DNA from: Vermamoeba vermiformis
Lineage: Eukaryota; Tubulinea; Echinamoebida
DNA length: 64,000 bases
NCBI GenBank assembly: GCA_045837725.1
Contig: JBEWZL010000178.1
Location: 62,001-126,000 of the forward strand
Direction of reading: 5' to 3'
Within the stretch, counting starts at the first letter, position 1. Every line of letters starts with the position of its first letter. The notes under the pieces are model-generated. The model saw only the letters and a program-made list of their open reading frames with translations, did not search any database and was not told where the DNA came from. Shown here piece by piece: positions 22,902 through 40,078 of this stretch. The translations under genes were made by a program, and so were the position numbers.

Positions 22902-23381
22902 TTGATGCTCCGTCGATCAAAAAAAACCATGTCCCGACCACTAGACTAAATCCAGCTTCGACCACCGGGAAGGATTTGAACAATTGACTCAGTACTGAGA
23001 AAATGCCTAAAACTTACCAACACCAATGTCTTGGGCATTTAACGCTTGTCCTTCCTGTGGATGCGCAGAGCACCACATTATGTCAGGTGTACATCTGCAA
23101 TAAATGAGGAAAATATTTCCTATAATAGAATTGGTTGTTATTATTTAGAATTGTGAAGAAATTTGCCTACCTTTCGTTGTCGATCACAAAAAAACGGCTA
23201 GTAAATAAGATCCCGGACACTTTGTTCTTTACATCGTTGGCTGCTACCACAAAGTGCATTTAGTTGCACTAAAATTGCTCGGGTTTGACGAGCGTGGTCG
23301 TACGTCGCGTCACAAATCAAAAAAAGGAAAAATTGACAGATTGAATACCACAACCAACCACACTTGTGATACTCGAGCAAT

Positions 23382-26300
23382 ATGAGTACCGCACAAGTCG
23401 CTCCTCCCACCTCATTTGTATGGGAGTTTAACGACCGCCAAGTTGGAGATTATAGACAGTACTTTCAAACTTTTGATGGTGACAAAGACGGATTCATTCA
23501 AGGTAACAATTAATATAATTTATCAAAGTATATTCTCGTGCCATCCGTGTCACTGCTATTTTAACGAATACATCTGGTCAAAAATACTTAAATAATATTT
23601 CAATTAATTTTAAGGGCTCATTTATCGAGTTTATTAATATCGTGTAATGCATTTAAATGTACCCTAATAATTTTTTATCGATATTAGCCGCAGAAGTAAA
23701 GGACATGTTTTTGAAATCTGGCATCTCTGTAACAGATTTAGCAGTAATTTGGTAAGTTATAACTCTTTTCACTCTGCCATAAGTTTATCGAATAATTATA
23801 ATTGCCTAATTTACTAAGTATATTGATTCTATCCTTTTGCAAACATTAAAAGATTTTCTAACCGATCTAGTTTTGTCAACGTTGGAATTTTCATTGATAC
23901 TAGTATCATTTATTATGCAGGGAATTATCTGATGCGGATAAAGACGGCAAATTAAGCGAAAGCGAATTTATTATTGCTGTATTTTTGATCTGGGCTCGCA
24001 AGCAAGGCGTTGAATTGCCTAAACAATTGCCTGACTCCTTGCTCAAAACTCTGAAAGGTAAAAATACAATAATTTAATTATACACTCATATTAATCGTAA
24101 TATCCGAACTTTCTTCTGGATTCAAAAACCCGAAAATTTTGCCGAGCTCGTTGAAAATTAGATCCTGCTTCAACTCAAACGAATAAAAATTTGACTCTTA
24201 ATTTTTATTATATAGACCCTAAGCCAGAAGGAGGTGCTGCAGATGACAGCGATGACAGCAGCGACGAGGACAGCGAGAGTGCTTCGATGGGTCAAACGAG
24301 CAAACCTCAATTGCAACGAATGGACACTATGACTAATAAGGTAATTGTTACTAAATATAGACAATTTATTAACTAAATAACTAACGATAATAATTTTGTT
24401 AGGTCAATTACGCCATTCCTTCTAGTCAATTAGAAGTCTACAAACAAATTTTTGCTCAAAATAACAAAGACGGATTTATCAACGGTAAGAGTCATATTTG
24501 ATATTATATTAATAGTATATATTCATAATGTATTTGCGCGTAGGTCCTCAAGCCTTTGATATGTTCACGAGATCCGGTCTTGCGAACGACCAACTTGCGC
24601 ATATTTGGGAGCTGTCAGATATGGACCTTGACAGTCAATTAAGTCAACAAGAGTTCTTAGTCGCCATGCACTTGATCACTCTTACTCGCGCCGTACGTAT
24701 TATTCACACCATTCTTATTCCCAATCACAAAAAGTTCACCGCACGCGTTACTTCGCCGCACAAATTTCGCATATTTTTTACTTGTTTGTGACTCGTATTA
24801 ATGTAGTACGTACTATAGGGTAATCCTATTCCCGAGTCCACTCCCGCTGAGTTAGTCGCATCAGCCTCGTCCACTCCTCGTGCCGCGACTAAGGCCGCTG
24901 AAACTAAGCCCGAGACCAAGAGTCCTATGAACACCAACAACACTGGCACTAATCCTAATGCTGGCACCCCGACTAGCACTAACAGCTCTTCGGCTCATAC
25001 TTCTGTTGTGCCTACTAGCGCCGTAAGTACTATTAGCTGAAGATCTCGATCTGATCGAGGTGGATCCGCTCGTTGAACAGGTACTAACGCGTGCTCTATA
25101 TTAGCCCGTTACGCTGCCAGCAATCCCAGTGCCACAATTGCCTCCCACGCCTTTGCAGCCCTTGACGCCCGAATACAGCGCCGCGCAAGATATTCAAAAC
25201 TTGGACAATTTCTTCACGGACATTTTGAACGCGCAAAAGTTTGCTGGATTGATTGAAAATGACACGTCTCTTGCCCGCACTGAACTCGGCAAACAGGTAC
25301 GACAGGTCCCAAAATGCGATTATTAGCCACTGAAATTTCTTTCTGGTGCTCCTTTGGATCTGGATCCAGATCTTCAAACAATACCTCTTTCGTTTCAACT
25401 AATCGTATTATTTATTATAGGCTGCTATTTCTGAGACTTTCGAAGAAAAATTTGCGTTCAGACAACAACGTGTGGCTTTGTTGAACCATCAAAAGCAACA
25501 ATTCCAGACTATCTTGGCTAACTTTGCTGGTCAATTGCGAGGTAAATATTAAATGTACTATATCCTATATTTTTTTAGCATTTAATTGAAGCCGATCCGT
25601 CGCTGAAATGAATTGGAAACGATCGGATTCACTTTTTCTTGTTTTCAAATTTATGCTATTCGGCTTGTGCTATTGTAATATATTATCATCAAGTATTAAT
25701 ATGATAATATAGCCGAGGAAGAAGAGTTGTTGGCTGCCCAACACGATCTGCGCAACTTGTGGCAAGTGATGGAAGTTCAACAACGCGAGTTCAATGACCC
25801 GAATTTCGACTTTAATGTTCTTCGTTCTAAACGCAAGAATTTGGAGCAGCAATACAATGGTCTCAGATCTCAGTACAAATTAGGAAATGTAAGTTAATTT
25901 CATTGCAGATCAAATTTTATTCTTTAGTGAGATAGATTAGTGACACTATTATACCTATATTCATATTATAATATGTCTTCTTTCCTCGATTACTTATCTA
26001 AGCGAGCCAATTATCTAATCGTACGACAGCAGATTCGCTTACAAATTTTTATTATTTTCTTCAAAAATTATTCATCTTGGAATTATATTTAACCAAGAAA
26101 TATTAATAATATGTAAATTTAGGACGAATACATCCAATTGGTCAAAGAAATTGAGATGTTGAAGAATGATCTGGAGAACAGAGACACAGATCAATCTGAA
26201 TTCGAAGCTCAATTCAAAAACATTCAAAACGAGCAACAAAATGTTACATTTACTGCGAATGATGCATTTTTCAATCAAGACCAAGAAGAGGCTCAAAAGG

Positions 26301-27175
26301 ACGCCGAGTTGGATGAATATTACAACGCGTACTTTGGAAACAAAGATAAGATGCAAAAGGCATTTACTGCTGGTACGTACATTATATGATAATATTGATT
26401 AATAAGAATGCGCTACGATGGTACAAATTTGTTATTTTCAATTACTTTCCTAAAAAGGAAATCGGTAATAACATTAGGGCGAGCTGTTACACGGCGCTCT
26501 AACGCATCGTGAATTTAAATCAACTATACTCATATTGTTATTATATGGTTATATAACGATATAGACTAGACAAACTAACTAACGATTCGTTGTTACTTAG
26601 ATCCTAATGCCGATGTCGTGATCCGCAGTCCTACAACTACGAATATGCCTATGGACAACAGCTGGTTGTCTAACGCTCCTTCTGAGTCCACTCAGCCTGT
26701 TAAGCGTCGCGGATCTGTCGTTCATGGCACAATCCCTGGACCGAACGGTGCTGAAGGTAAATCCGGATCCTAACCACTCGTTTGAAATTTAAGCACCTAA
26801 AGTGCGCTATAACCAGATTATTAGAATAATGTAGGCTTTGCTAATTTGAGGCGAGATAACTAATAACTAATTTTTTGTTCAGCGAATCCGTTCGGTAAGC
26901 GTCCTCCAGGCTCACCAACTACGCGCAAAGCAAAGGTTAAGGATCACTTCGACTTGCAGGCACAAGCAGTTAAATATGAGATGGCTAAAGAAAAGACTAA
27001 GAAGCAACGTAAAGCTGAAGAAAAGGCGCGTAAAAAAGCTGAAAAAGACGCGAAAAAGCAAGCCAAAAAAGAGAAGAAAAAAGGCGGCAGTAAAAGACGC
27101 GGAAGTAACGCACCTCCTGGTCTGGACGTGCCACCCGATCAAGTTCGTGGATCTTCTTGGGATCCATTCAAATAA
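23382..27175 (+). CDS. EH-domain endocytic scaffold (Eps15/Pan1/Ede1-like)
   Basis: ATG at 23382. EH1: YRQYFQTFDGDKDGFIQAAE, MFLKSGISVTDLAVIW-ELSD, DADKDGKLSESEFIIA (EF-hand loop). An acidic linker follows (ADDSDDSSDEDSESAS). EH2: YKQIFAQNNKDGFIN, FTRSGLANDQLAHIWELSDM, DLDSQLSQQEFLVAMHLI. The middle is Pro/Thr-rich (24830-25160), then a long coiled coil (25420-26370: FEEKFAFRQQRVALLNHQKQ and onward, EIEMLKNDLENRD). The C-terminus has NPFG, a Lys/Ala/Glu-rich helix (KKQRKAEEKARKKAEKDAKK) and ends SWDPFK; NPF and DPF words are EH- and AP-2-binding motifs. Clathrin-coat assembly at the plasma membrane is the likely role. About twelve exons. AATAAA at 27243-27248. Confidence 0.88.
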
Positions 27176-27655
27176 TGCTAATGGCCGTTCTACACTGGCA
27201 CATTAGTATTCTATTTAAGAACTAACAGTATTGCGTTACCGCAATAAACATTTTTCGTCACACATGTTGTATTTGTATTTGTCGTGCACAACAAAAAGAA
27301 AATTTTCGGATTGGCAGGGCGGATCTATTCTGTCGGGGTCCGTATACTTCGATGTGGATTTCACGAGAATAGTAATGAATACGGACCTGATATTGTTCAT
27401 TCCGTAATGATAAAAAGGTAAATAAGCATGTTAAGTTACAATTTTATGTCAACAGTCGGTGCTGGATCTGCAAAAGGGAAGTGCTAAATGCCTTGCATCT
27501 ATCGTACTGATCTCTAATCATAATGCATGCGTCATTAACATTGCTGTTATCTAGTAGTAGTACTACTAGCAAGAAAAGATCTCTTTCATCGCCAAAAAAT
27601 TGATCTACCGTAAATCTTGCAGCCTTTGAATTCTTTGCATAACGCGTTAGAGCAA
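27176..27655. other. Convergent 3' flanks
   Basis: 480 bases between the EH gene (plus) and the CCT gene (minus). Contains AATAAA at 27243-27248. Otherwise nothing recognised. Confidence 0.5.
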
Positions 27656-30166
27656 CTAGTTGAGCACAAAAGATTTGTACGGAGTTTCATATTCAACGTG
27701 CTGTATTCTCAGAATTGTCTCAGTGCATTCAACAACGAGTGCAAGTATTGTGCGCATGAGGACTTCTGGTTCTAACAGCGGTGGACTCACTTTTGAACCT
27801 TCAACCACATTCATCGTTGTTTCGTGAAATAGGTCTAATCCGCGCCATACTGCTCAATATTAAATCGTTAGTAATTTAATATTGTAATTCGAAGAAAATT
27901 AAGCGTACCTTCGCCGTTGTGATGCGCCAATTTGAGTTCAGAAATCAATGCAGCACCATCTAATCCACCTAATTAAGCGTTATGATTGGATTATATGCAT
28001 CGTTATAATTATGTTACTCAGTTTTACCATTATTGGCCAGTATGAATGGAATGCATTCTAACGCCGTGGAAAATGCTTCAAAAACTAATTGAAGTTTGTC
28101 TAGCAAACAGAAATCGTTAGAATTATTGTTTTTTTTCACTGAAAAGGATAAACTTTTACCTTTGTACTTGAACGATTCTTCTTTGAGTACTTTTGACAGC
28201 TCAATGTAAACTGCACCACCGCCACTATGGCATCAAATAATGTCAGAAATGAAATTTCACCAAAAATCGCATTTTCTTTATATGACTAGCAAGCCTAAGC
28301 CTTTTTTTTAATGATTTTATAAATTTCATTGTTCGAAGTGAGTTTTTGAGGTAGATCCACCGAGCACGTGATCATCAATAATTAACTTACCCAAGTACTT
28401 TGCCCGCATTAATCGCCGCTATTGTTACGCTCAACGCATCGCGCAAACTAGTTTCGCATTCATGAACGATGCTTGCGCTCGGTGCTCGAACGAGAATTGT
28501 GTTGACTAAGGTACTAGGACAGCCTGTGAACTATTGAATGGTCAATCATAAGTCATATATATTAGTATCATATTCCCCGTACTTTGATTATTCTTTCATC
28601 TCCGAGAATAATTTCTTCGACAAGTTCAGCAGATCCAAGCTACAAAAAAAAAAAATACTTAGGGTTAGGGTTTGCGTAAAGTGTAAAATCATTGTAATTT
28701 CTTCTTACGCAAATCTGAGTTAAAATTCTGATATCTTCAACGATAAATCCGCCGACTAAAAGTGCTAATTGATCCAGCTCTTCGTTCGTAACATTTTCAA
28801 TGAACATTATGCCATGTTCAGCCAACACTCTGTGAAGCATTTCCCTATTTAGTAATTGCTAGAAAACGATAGAAAACTATACGTACTGTTCGGCGACTTT
28901 ATAAATATATCCTCTATTAACAACCACTGTCGCGCCGGATGCGACAATTTTTTCACACATCTCCCGAACATGGTTTCTCTGCTCTAATAATAACAGGACT
29001 ATATTAATATGACGTATGTTGATATTTATGTACCTTCGGAATCGTCTCCGCGGCGTTCTAAACTCATCTTCGATAATAAAATTTTCGCATTTTGAATTTT
29101 CTTCGGACATCCTAAGCCAACCTATAAGCGAATAAATATATAAATACAATGAACCTATACTATTATATTATATGTATGTAGTACCCTATTCTTAATTGCC
29201 AAACCTTTAATGAATTCTGTCGCGTCCATGGAAGGTCCGGTGACAGACAAAATTTTGACATTGCCGATCTTCGACCTCTTGCCTAATAAGGAAATAGCCT
29301 CGACGACCATACTCGCGAACTTATCCGAATGCTCGCCAATGATCTACAATAAAATTGGCAATTAGTCTGGTGAACAAGATCCGGTTCTCAAAATCCGTGC
29401 AAACCTTCGAGTTCATGGAAGTCTTGGCAATATTAGTGAGAATATTTTTCCTATTCTCGTCCGTTATATTAATTGCAATACGGTCTAGTACCTCATTGCA
29501 TTTTTGCAGAGCCAATTGAAAGCCCTATAATAAAGAAAATATGTCAAAAACAGTGCCATGGATCAGATCCAAAAAACTAAAGCCAATTAGCATTAATAAT
29601 CCTATTCGCTTATATTTACGTAAATATTGTTATTTTAGTGCATACTTGGTTTAAAATATGAATAGGAACGCCCTTTGAAGATAGATCCAACGATCGCTGC
29701 AATAATTCCCCAGTCAAAATCACCACCGAAGTCGTGCCGTCACCAACGAGCTCATCTTGTGCCATTGATAGTTCTACTAAGAATTTTGCAGCTGGATGTT
29801 GAAGTGGAAGCGAGCGTAGAATTTGAGCACCTTCAAAAAATTATTAAATAATGTTTAAAAATAGATTGGAGCTTGTACTCTCGTAAAATCGTATTTAAAT
29901 AATTTAGTTAATAATATTTCGATATCCCTAATTTTTCCTAGCGTACTATCGAAATAACAATTCGGATCTGCATAAAATCAAGTGTTATTACCATCGTTTG
30001 TGCGCTGACCCGACGGCAAATATATATCCAAACCATAAGGACCCAATGTAGGTTTAACGAGCTCTGCTAACGCTCTACAAATGTTACATCCACGTTATCA
30101 CTTTTTAAAAAGCCATTATTACCTGCATCCGTAAACATTATTCGTCAGAACCTCGTTCGAATCCAT
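27656..30166 (-). CDS. Chaperonin CCT (TCP-1) subunit, nearest eta-like, divergent
   Basis: ATG at 30166: MDSNEVLTNNVYGCR, then ALAELVKPTLGPYGLDIYLP. Next come NDGAQILRSL, HPAAKFLVELSMAQDELVGD and GDGTTSVVILTGELL (ATP site; catalytic Asp of GDGTT present). AKTSMNSKIIGEHSDKFASM is followed by the apical part (VLAEHGIMFIENVTNEELDQ), then FTGCPSTLVNTILVRAPS, CETSLRDALSVTIAAINAGK, GGGAVYIELSKVL and IPFILANNGGLDG. The FTGCP and GGGAVxxELSKxL words resemble CCT-eta. The C-terminus (ETILRIQHVEYE...) stops at 27656-27658. About 12 introns. The N-terminal extension before the first helix is short for a CCT subunit. Function: cytosolic folding of actin/tubulin and WD proteins. Subunit identity is tentative. 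Confidence 0.85.
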
Positions 30167-30381
30167 ACCCAAACTGTTACATCACATTCACCATTCAATA
30201 TGGGATGCTTGGTTCATTTGGCAACAAACGAGAAAAATGAATTTTTTGGGGATCGAACAGGGACAAGTCCTTCGATTAAGGGAACATTTAACAAGAAAGA
30301 AAAGTAAATTTAGCAAAATATCATTAGAAAGTGGTAATAAAGCTTTATTAACAGAAACGAAAGTATCTACAGGCTCGATCT

Positions 30382-30801
30382 TTAGGCGCTGTGTCTCTTT
30401 CCTTCGATTTCACCTTCAAGCAAAATCTTCTTAATGATAGTATCGTTATCGGTAGTGCCAAACTTCTCCCTATAATTGCCACCCGGTTAATCCTAGGATC
30501 CAACTTTTTTTTTGCATTTTGATCGGTACTTACTGCAAGAAATCGTGGCTAGGGCGTTTCTTATCGTATAAATTCTGTTTAAAGTCAGAATAATGCCTTT
30601 GCAAATAATAGTAATCGTAAATTTACTCACTTGGAAGATGTCGAAAACCTCGACGACATCAGTCAAGGGCATCGAAGGGTTTTTCTTGAATAAATCAGCC
30701 TTGCCTGGTTCAGCATAGACATAGAAGACTTCATCGCCGAGTTGGAGCTTGACTCGCTGGATCTCAGCGGTAGGTGCGGTAGGTTTGTTAGTGGTGCTCA
30801 T
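30382..30801 (-). CDS. Single-domain SBDS-like protein (Rtc3 type)
   Basis: ATG at 30801: MSTTNKPTAPTAEIQRVKLQ. Exon 1 ends LTDVVEVFDIFQ. A middle exon (about 30533-30572) reads NLYDKKRPSHDFL and the last exon EKFGTTDNDTIIKKILLEGE, ending GKRHSA with TAA at 30382-30384. The string of FxKNPSMPLxxVVEVFxIF, DNDTIIKKILxEG matches the N-terminal domain of SBDS/Sdo1 in its stand-alone form, as in yeast Rtc3. About 106 residues, the usual length. It lacks the other two SBDS domains, so ribosome-maturation activity should not be assumed. Possible RNA binding. Confidence 0.8.
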
Positions 30802-31158
30802 TATGGAGTAGTTGTATTGTTATGTAAAGGATTTGAGTGATTTATTACGAACGAGAGGTGATATTTGTGCCTTTAATTAGCGTGATCATTTGCGATAAGC
30901 GAGACAGTTCTACTATTTTTAGCTGAAATTCCGGTACTCTTTTTGTAACCAAATTAAATGCAAGCCTATCATACGACTCTGTAAAAAGGATGTCTTAATG
31001 CACTGTAATGGGCCCCGGTTATTCAAGTTAAATTGTTGTCGCGCTGGCGGAATTTCGAAAAATGTGCACATGCCACAAAACTCCACGCGACTGCAATAAC
31101 ATAAATTTAATCAAATACAAGCGAATAACACAACTCTTACGCATCAATTACGAAACAA
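30802..31158. promoter_or_regulatory. Divergent promoter region
   Basis: 357 bases shared as the promoter by the SBDS-like gene (minus) and the small Cys-rich gene (plus). No TATA box or operator that I can name. Confidence 0.45.
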
Positions 31159-31455
31159 ATGGCATCACAATTAATCGGCACGTGGTTAGTACGCTGTCCG
31201 ATGGGCGACGTCGATAAAGTCAAAGGAATTACGCTGCAGCACATTTGTAGTCATGAAGATTGTGGCATGAAAGTGAAAGAACAAGAAAACTTCTGGATTG
31301 TATGCCCACAGGACGGATGTGGCCAAACAGATCAAGTGACAGGTCTGGTAAAATCTCATAAATGCTCCAGATGCAACAAAGAAATGCGAAAAGACAATAA
31401 CGATATTCTAAATATGATGTCTCATGTTACTAGACACCTTCCAAGTTCGAAATAA
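31159..31455 (+). CDS. Small Cys/His-rich, probably zinc-binding protein
   Basis: Single-exon frame, 98 residues, ATG at 31159 (MASQLIGTWLVRCPMGDVDK). Cys/His pattern: C13, HICSHEDCGM, VCPQDGCGQTD, SHKCSRCNKEM, and a late MMSHVTRH. The spacing suggests one or two treble-clef or ribbon-type zinc sites. No signal peptide. Not assigned to a named family. Intron-free, unlike most neighbours, but base composition is normal for the window. Confidence 0.6.
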   Translation: MASQLIGTWLVRCPMGDVDKVKGITLQHICSHEDCGMKVKEQENFWIVCPQDGCGQTDQVTGLVKSHKCSRCNKEMRKDNNDILNMMSHVTRHLPSSK

Positions 31456-31616
31456 ATTGTATTTTATAAATATAAAAATTATTATCAAATGTATTGTACA
31501 AGCAATTAGTTTATTGAAAGATGGTCTTTAGATTTTACAACAAAAATGTACACAAAAAGATGGTGTAGTTATTACACAGATTTTCTGCCTGCCAAGCAGA
31601 TCAGATCACTCGAGAT

Positions 31617-35860
<4,244 letters not shown>

Positions 35861-36342
35861 TATGATCTCGCGTAGATGTCAGCAGCAGAACGAGTGGAAA
35901 ATAATTTTTAAAAATAAGACTATTATAATATGATATAAAAATACAGAAAGTGAATTTTTTGAACCGACCTGGTTCGCAAATTGCAAAATTCAACAAATTT
36001 AGCGAATCGCGGACTAAAGCTCTCAGTCCGCTTGGTTCGCAAAAAGCAACGCCAAAAAAATCAAATACTTACATTTAACTTAAGAACAGTGTCACCGAAC
36101 AAAATGCCAAAAAGCGCGGCGTGTTCTTTCCGTCAAACAGAAAAAATAACTTAACGAACCAAAAATTAAGTCACGACTTTTTTTGGACATATCGCCAGAA
36201 ATTTAGCCATACTCTGATTCACTCCAGATTTTTTCTGACGTCCTTCAACGAAACTGACCAGTTTACATACGTTCCCAACATAACCTAAAATTAATTCATT
36301 GTTTGGTACTTTTACCAACAAAGACAAGATCCGACTGCTGAA
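35861..36342. promoter_or_regulatory. Divergent promoter with inverted and direct repeats
   Basis: 482 bases between the SWI/SNF gene and the RING/F-box gene. An inverted repeat GCGGACT (36009-36015) / AGTCCGC (36025-36031) sits between two copies of TGGTTCGCAAA (about 35971-35981 and 36033-36043). These lie close to the SWI/SNF start and may be protein-binding sites; function not known. Confidence 0.5.
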
Positions 36343-38518
36343 ATGGAAAACAACGAAGTTGATATCTTTGGCGACGATCCAGAAGACCTGACGACATGTT
36401 GGGTTTGCTACAATATGTTTGTCGATCCAATCACGCTTAAATGCTCACATACAATGTGCAAGGTAAGACTTTCAAAATTACCTACGATAATGAAAATCAA
36501 TTTAAAAAAATCACACAAAATACTTTATTGATGTCATAGGTAAAATAAATAATGAAATAATTAAATTAAATCGTACCTTCGATAGGAATGCTTAGTAAAG
36601 GTATTCAAACGAAATCCGTTATGCCCATTCTGTCGAACTCAGTTCGGTGTGCCTTTTCCCGAAATCAACCAAAAGCTTAAAACTATCGTAGATAAATATA
36701 AGCAATATTTGTTGAACAGAAAACTCGAGAATGCACCTCCAGCTCCAATGATCGAACAAGACGTAAGTTTGAAATTCAATTTCGTTCAACACGCATAATT
36801 CTAATCTAATCGCAGTCCTTGTTCGTTAACATGCCTCCCGAGATATTGGTTAACGTATTGACAAACCTCAGAGAGAAAGAGTTGGGCCGTTTGTCACAAG
36901 TACGTAACATTTCTTCGTTCTTTATTTGAAAACATTCAGTAACCCAATGACATCCGTAGGTTTGTCGCGAGGTTAGAGGAGTCACCGATGACGGCTGGCT
37001 CTGGAGAAACATCTGCTTGCAAACATTCCCGTTCGTTGTCATGGTAAGATCTGTCAAGTCCGACCAGAAGTGACTGCTAACTGTTAATCTAGGACCCTGA
37101 TGGCAAAGGATGGAAAAGAGCGTACAAATACCGAAGCCAGATTAAGCGTGGATGGGAGGAAGGTCGTGCAGGTGACTTCAAATTGACCACCATGCGCGGT
37201 CATTCGGACTACGTGACTTGCTTCGATTACTACAGAAATAACATCGTCACTGGCTCTGCGGACTCTGAGTAAGTATTTGTGTTCATTATAGGCGTTCACT
37301 TTACTTACATCAGCTAGTGTCATGATTTGGAAAGCACGCAAGTCTGAAGCTGTTAATACGTTGAAAGGTCATCACGGAGTGATTGCGTCGGTCAAGTTCA
37401 ACGAAGTTTACATTGTCAGTGGCGGTGCCGATCACTTTGCCAAAGTATGGGACACAACCACTGGCTCGTGCCTCCATAACTTCACGTCTAACGTAAGACC
37501 TTTCAAATTACTCTATAGATCCATATGTAACTAAATAATTGACCCTAAGAACGCCGTAAACAAACTCTTGCTCGAGGACACTTCCTTGATTACCGGTGAC
37601 ATGAGCGGTCAGGTCAAGATCTGGGATCTTCGCTCGGGCCACTGCACGACGACCATTAACACTAACCACCACCAATTGACATTGAATATGTCCAAAATGG
37701 GAAATGGCAACCTCGTGCTGTCTCAACCAACGGTGAGTAACTCGTGTCGAAGAGAAACAAACTGACCTTGATCTCCTCTCTCAGGGAATCTTCGTTTACG
37801 ATCCTCGCAATCCTAACATCGCTTCAACAAACGCATTCGTAGCTCACTCCGTGTCTCAAATGATTGGTGATTCTGAGATCTTTGTGGCTGGCTCTGGAAT
37901 GGCAGCAAACTTCAGCCGAATCAATTTGAACAACGGCAACACGATCGCTACCGTGCCTGGAGCTCATACGAACAAGTTCTCTATTGCTGGTGACGATAAG
38001 CATGTAAGTACACTGTAATAATAGCTACTATTGGCTGCGGACTAACTAATCTGACCAGATTTACATTGGAGGCTCTAGCGATATTGAGGTGTTCTCGTTG
38101 GCCACTAATACCGTCGTAAAAACCTTGAAGGACCACACTGGAAATATTCATAGCTTACAATGCGATGATAACAAGCTCGTTTCGTGAGTATTTTTTATTT
38201 TGCCGCCATCTGCTACTAGCCGTTACTAACCTCACGAAGTGGATCGGCCGATAACACGATCAAAGTGTGGGACCTAAAGCAAGGCAAGCGCTTGTATTCC
38301 CTGTTGGGAGGCAGTTTGACGGTCCGTGGAAAGAACAAAGCCAATCCAGTCAAGCCAGGTTGCAGCCAAATGATGTACGACGAGAGCCGCGTAGTAGGAA
38401 GCTTCAATAGCTTAGTTAGAGTAAGTGACAACGAAATAATATTTTTTAGGTTTATTCTCACCTCGTCGCGCAGGTTTACAGCTTCGGCGAGGAAGATGAC
38501 GAGGATGAAGATTTTTAA
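36343..38518 (+). CDS. RING finger + F-box + WD40 protein, probable E3 ubiquitin ligase component
   Basis: ATG at 36343. RING: CWVCYNMFVDPITLKCSHTM-C-K (intron) ECLVKVFKRNPLCPFCRTQF, a complete C3HC4 set. F-box: NMPPEILVNVLTNLREKELG, LSQVCREVRGVTDDGWLWRN. WD40 blades from about residue 170: TMRGHSDYVTCFDYYRNNIV, SADSSVMIWKARK, LKGHHGVIASVKFNEVYIVS, HFAKVWDTTTG, GDMSGQVKIWDLRSGH, then KDHTGNIHSLQCDDNKLVS and SADNTIKVWDLKQGK. The C-terminus is acidic (GEEDDEDEDF), TAA at 38516-38518. Nine or ten introns. F-box WD40 proteins normally rely on Rbx1 for the RING; carrying one in the same chain is unusual. Confidence 0.88.
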
Positions 38519-38665
38519 ATCTACTGATTGGTATACAATTCGGTGGAGAACCGATAAATTTCACGTAAAGGATGGTGTTGAATAAACACCGTTAATAGTA
38601 GTTTTGTCTTGTGTAGACGAAAAGCCAGCGATCGTTTTATCGATCTACCGAGCACGTTGAGGTTC

Positions 38666-39544
<879 letters not shown>

Positions 39545-40078
39545 TTAGAGCAGGAACATGTCGCACCAAGGATCCTTATTCGTAAGTCCATCTTCGCTAT
39601 CTATAAAATTAAGGGGAGAGTTAATTTCAACGTTGAAAAGCAGACGGAAATTAATGAACGAAAAGCGTATCCGGAAAATGATCTTACCCGAGGCATCATA
39701 CTTCAGGCCAATCTGATAATCGCCATGTAGTATCCCTTTCATTACTGATTCTTCGATATTAATACCGCTTTCCATTGCGATGTTATTGAGTTGCAGGGGA
39801 GTTGTGGGCTGTGTTTTAGACAGTTCCTTGATCATGGCTAGTAGTGATAATTTTAAATATTGAATCTCTTGATTGAGCTTCATTTCATTCATTCTTAATT
39901 GACTAATTTCTCTTTCATTCTGCCAATCCTTCCGACGCAAGGCGTCGATCTCATCGCGAAGCGCGTTGATGATGGATTCTTGTTGCTCTAAAAGATTCTG
40001 AGTCTCGTAAGAATGGATGTACGGGGAGTTGTTATTTGTCATTTGGAACGAAGGGGGTCCACCATTGTGGTCTTGCAT
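39545..40078 (-). CDS. Small coiled-coil protein
   Basis: ATG at 40078: MQDHNGGPPSFQMTNNNSPY, then a heptad-rich coiled coil (LLEQQESIINALRDEIDALR through MKLNQEIQYLKLSLLAMI). A short region follows (IAMESGINIEESVMKGILHG; LKYDASGK). One intron (about 39603-39688) leads to a last exon ending DPWCDMFLL, stop at 39545-39547. About 150 residues. No family recognised; the dimeric coil suggests a structural or adaptor role. Confidence 0.6.
   Translation of the reverse strand: MQDHNGGPPSFQMTNNNSPYIHSYETQNLLEQQESIINALRDEIDALRRKDWQNEREISQLRMNEMKLNQEIQYLKLSLLAMIKELSKTQPTTPLQLNNIAMESGINIEESVMKGILHGDYQIGLKYDASGKIIFRIRFSFINFRLLFNVEINSPLNFIDSEDGLTNKDPWCDMFLL

Larger units (their letters stand above)
22108..23381. 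other. Non-coding region with two tRNA genes
   Basis: About 1.3 kb between two plus-strand protein genes. It contains tRNA-Ser and tRNA-Leu (listed separately), both minus strand. The rest is A-rich with no supported protein gene. The short frame at 22535-22717 has no ATG at its start and no domain. A 12-base palindrome CTCAGTACTGAG lies at about 22987-22998, next to weak tRNA-like words. Confidence 0.5.

Noticed and set aside
22930-23000. tRNA-like words (TAGTCTAGTGG and GTTCAAATCC on the minus strand)
   Set aside because: The two words are in the wrong order for a normal tRNA and the T stem does not pair; a permuted tRNA was considered, but no acceptor or anticodon stem forms. Probably chance or a decayed tRNA.
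38630-38645. GATCG-ATAAAA-CGATC hairpin downstream of histone H4
   Set aside because: Replication-dependent histone stem-loops have a 6-bp stem and 4-base loop with a conserved GGYYYU-type stem; this does not fit.
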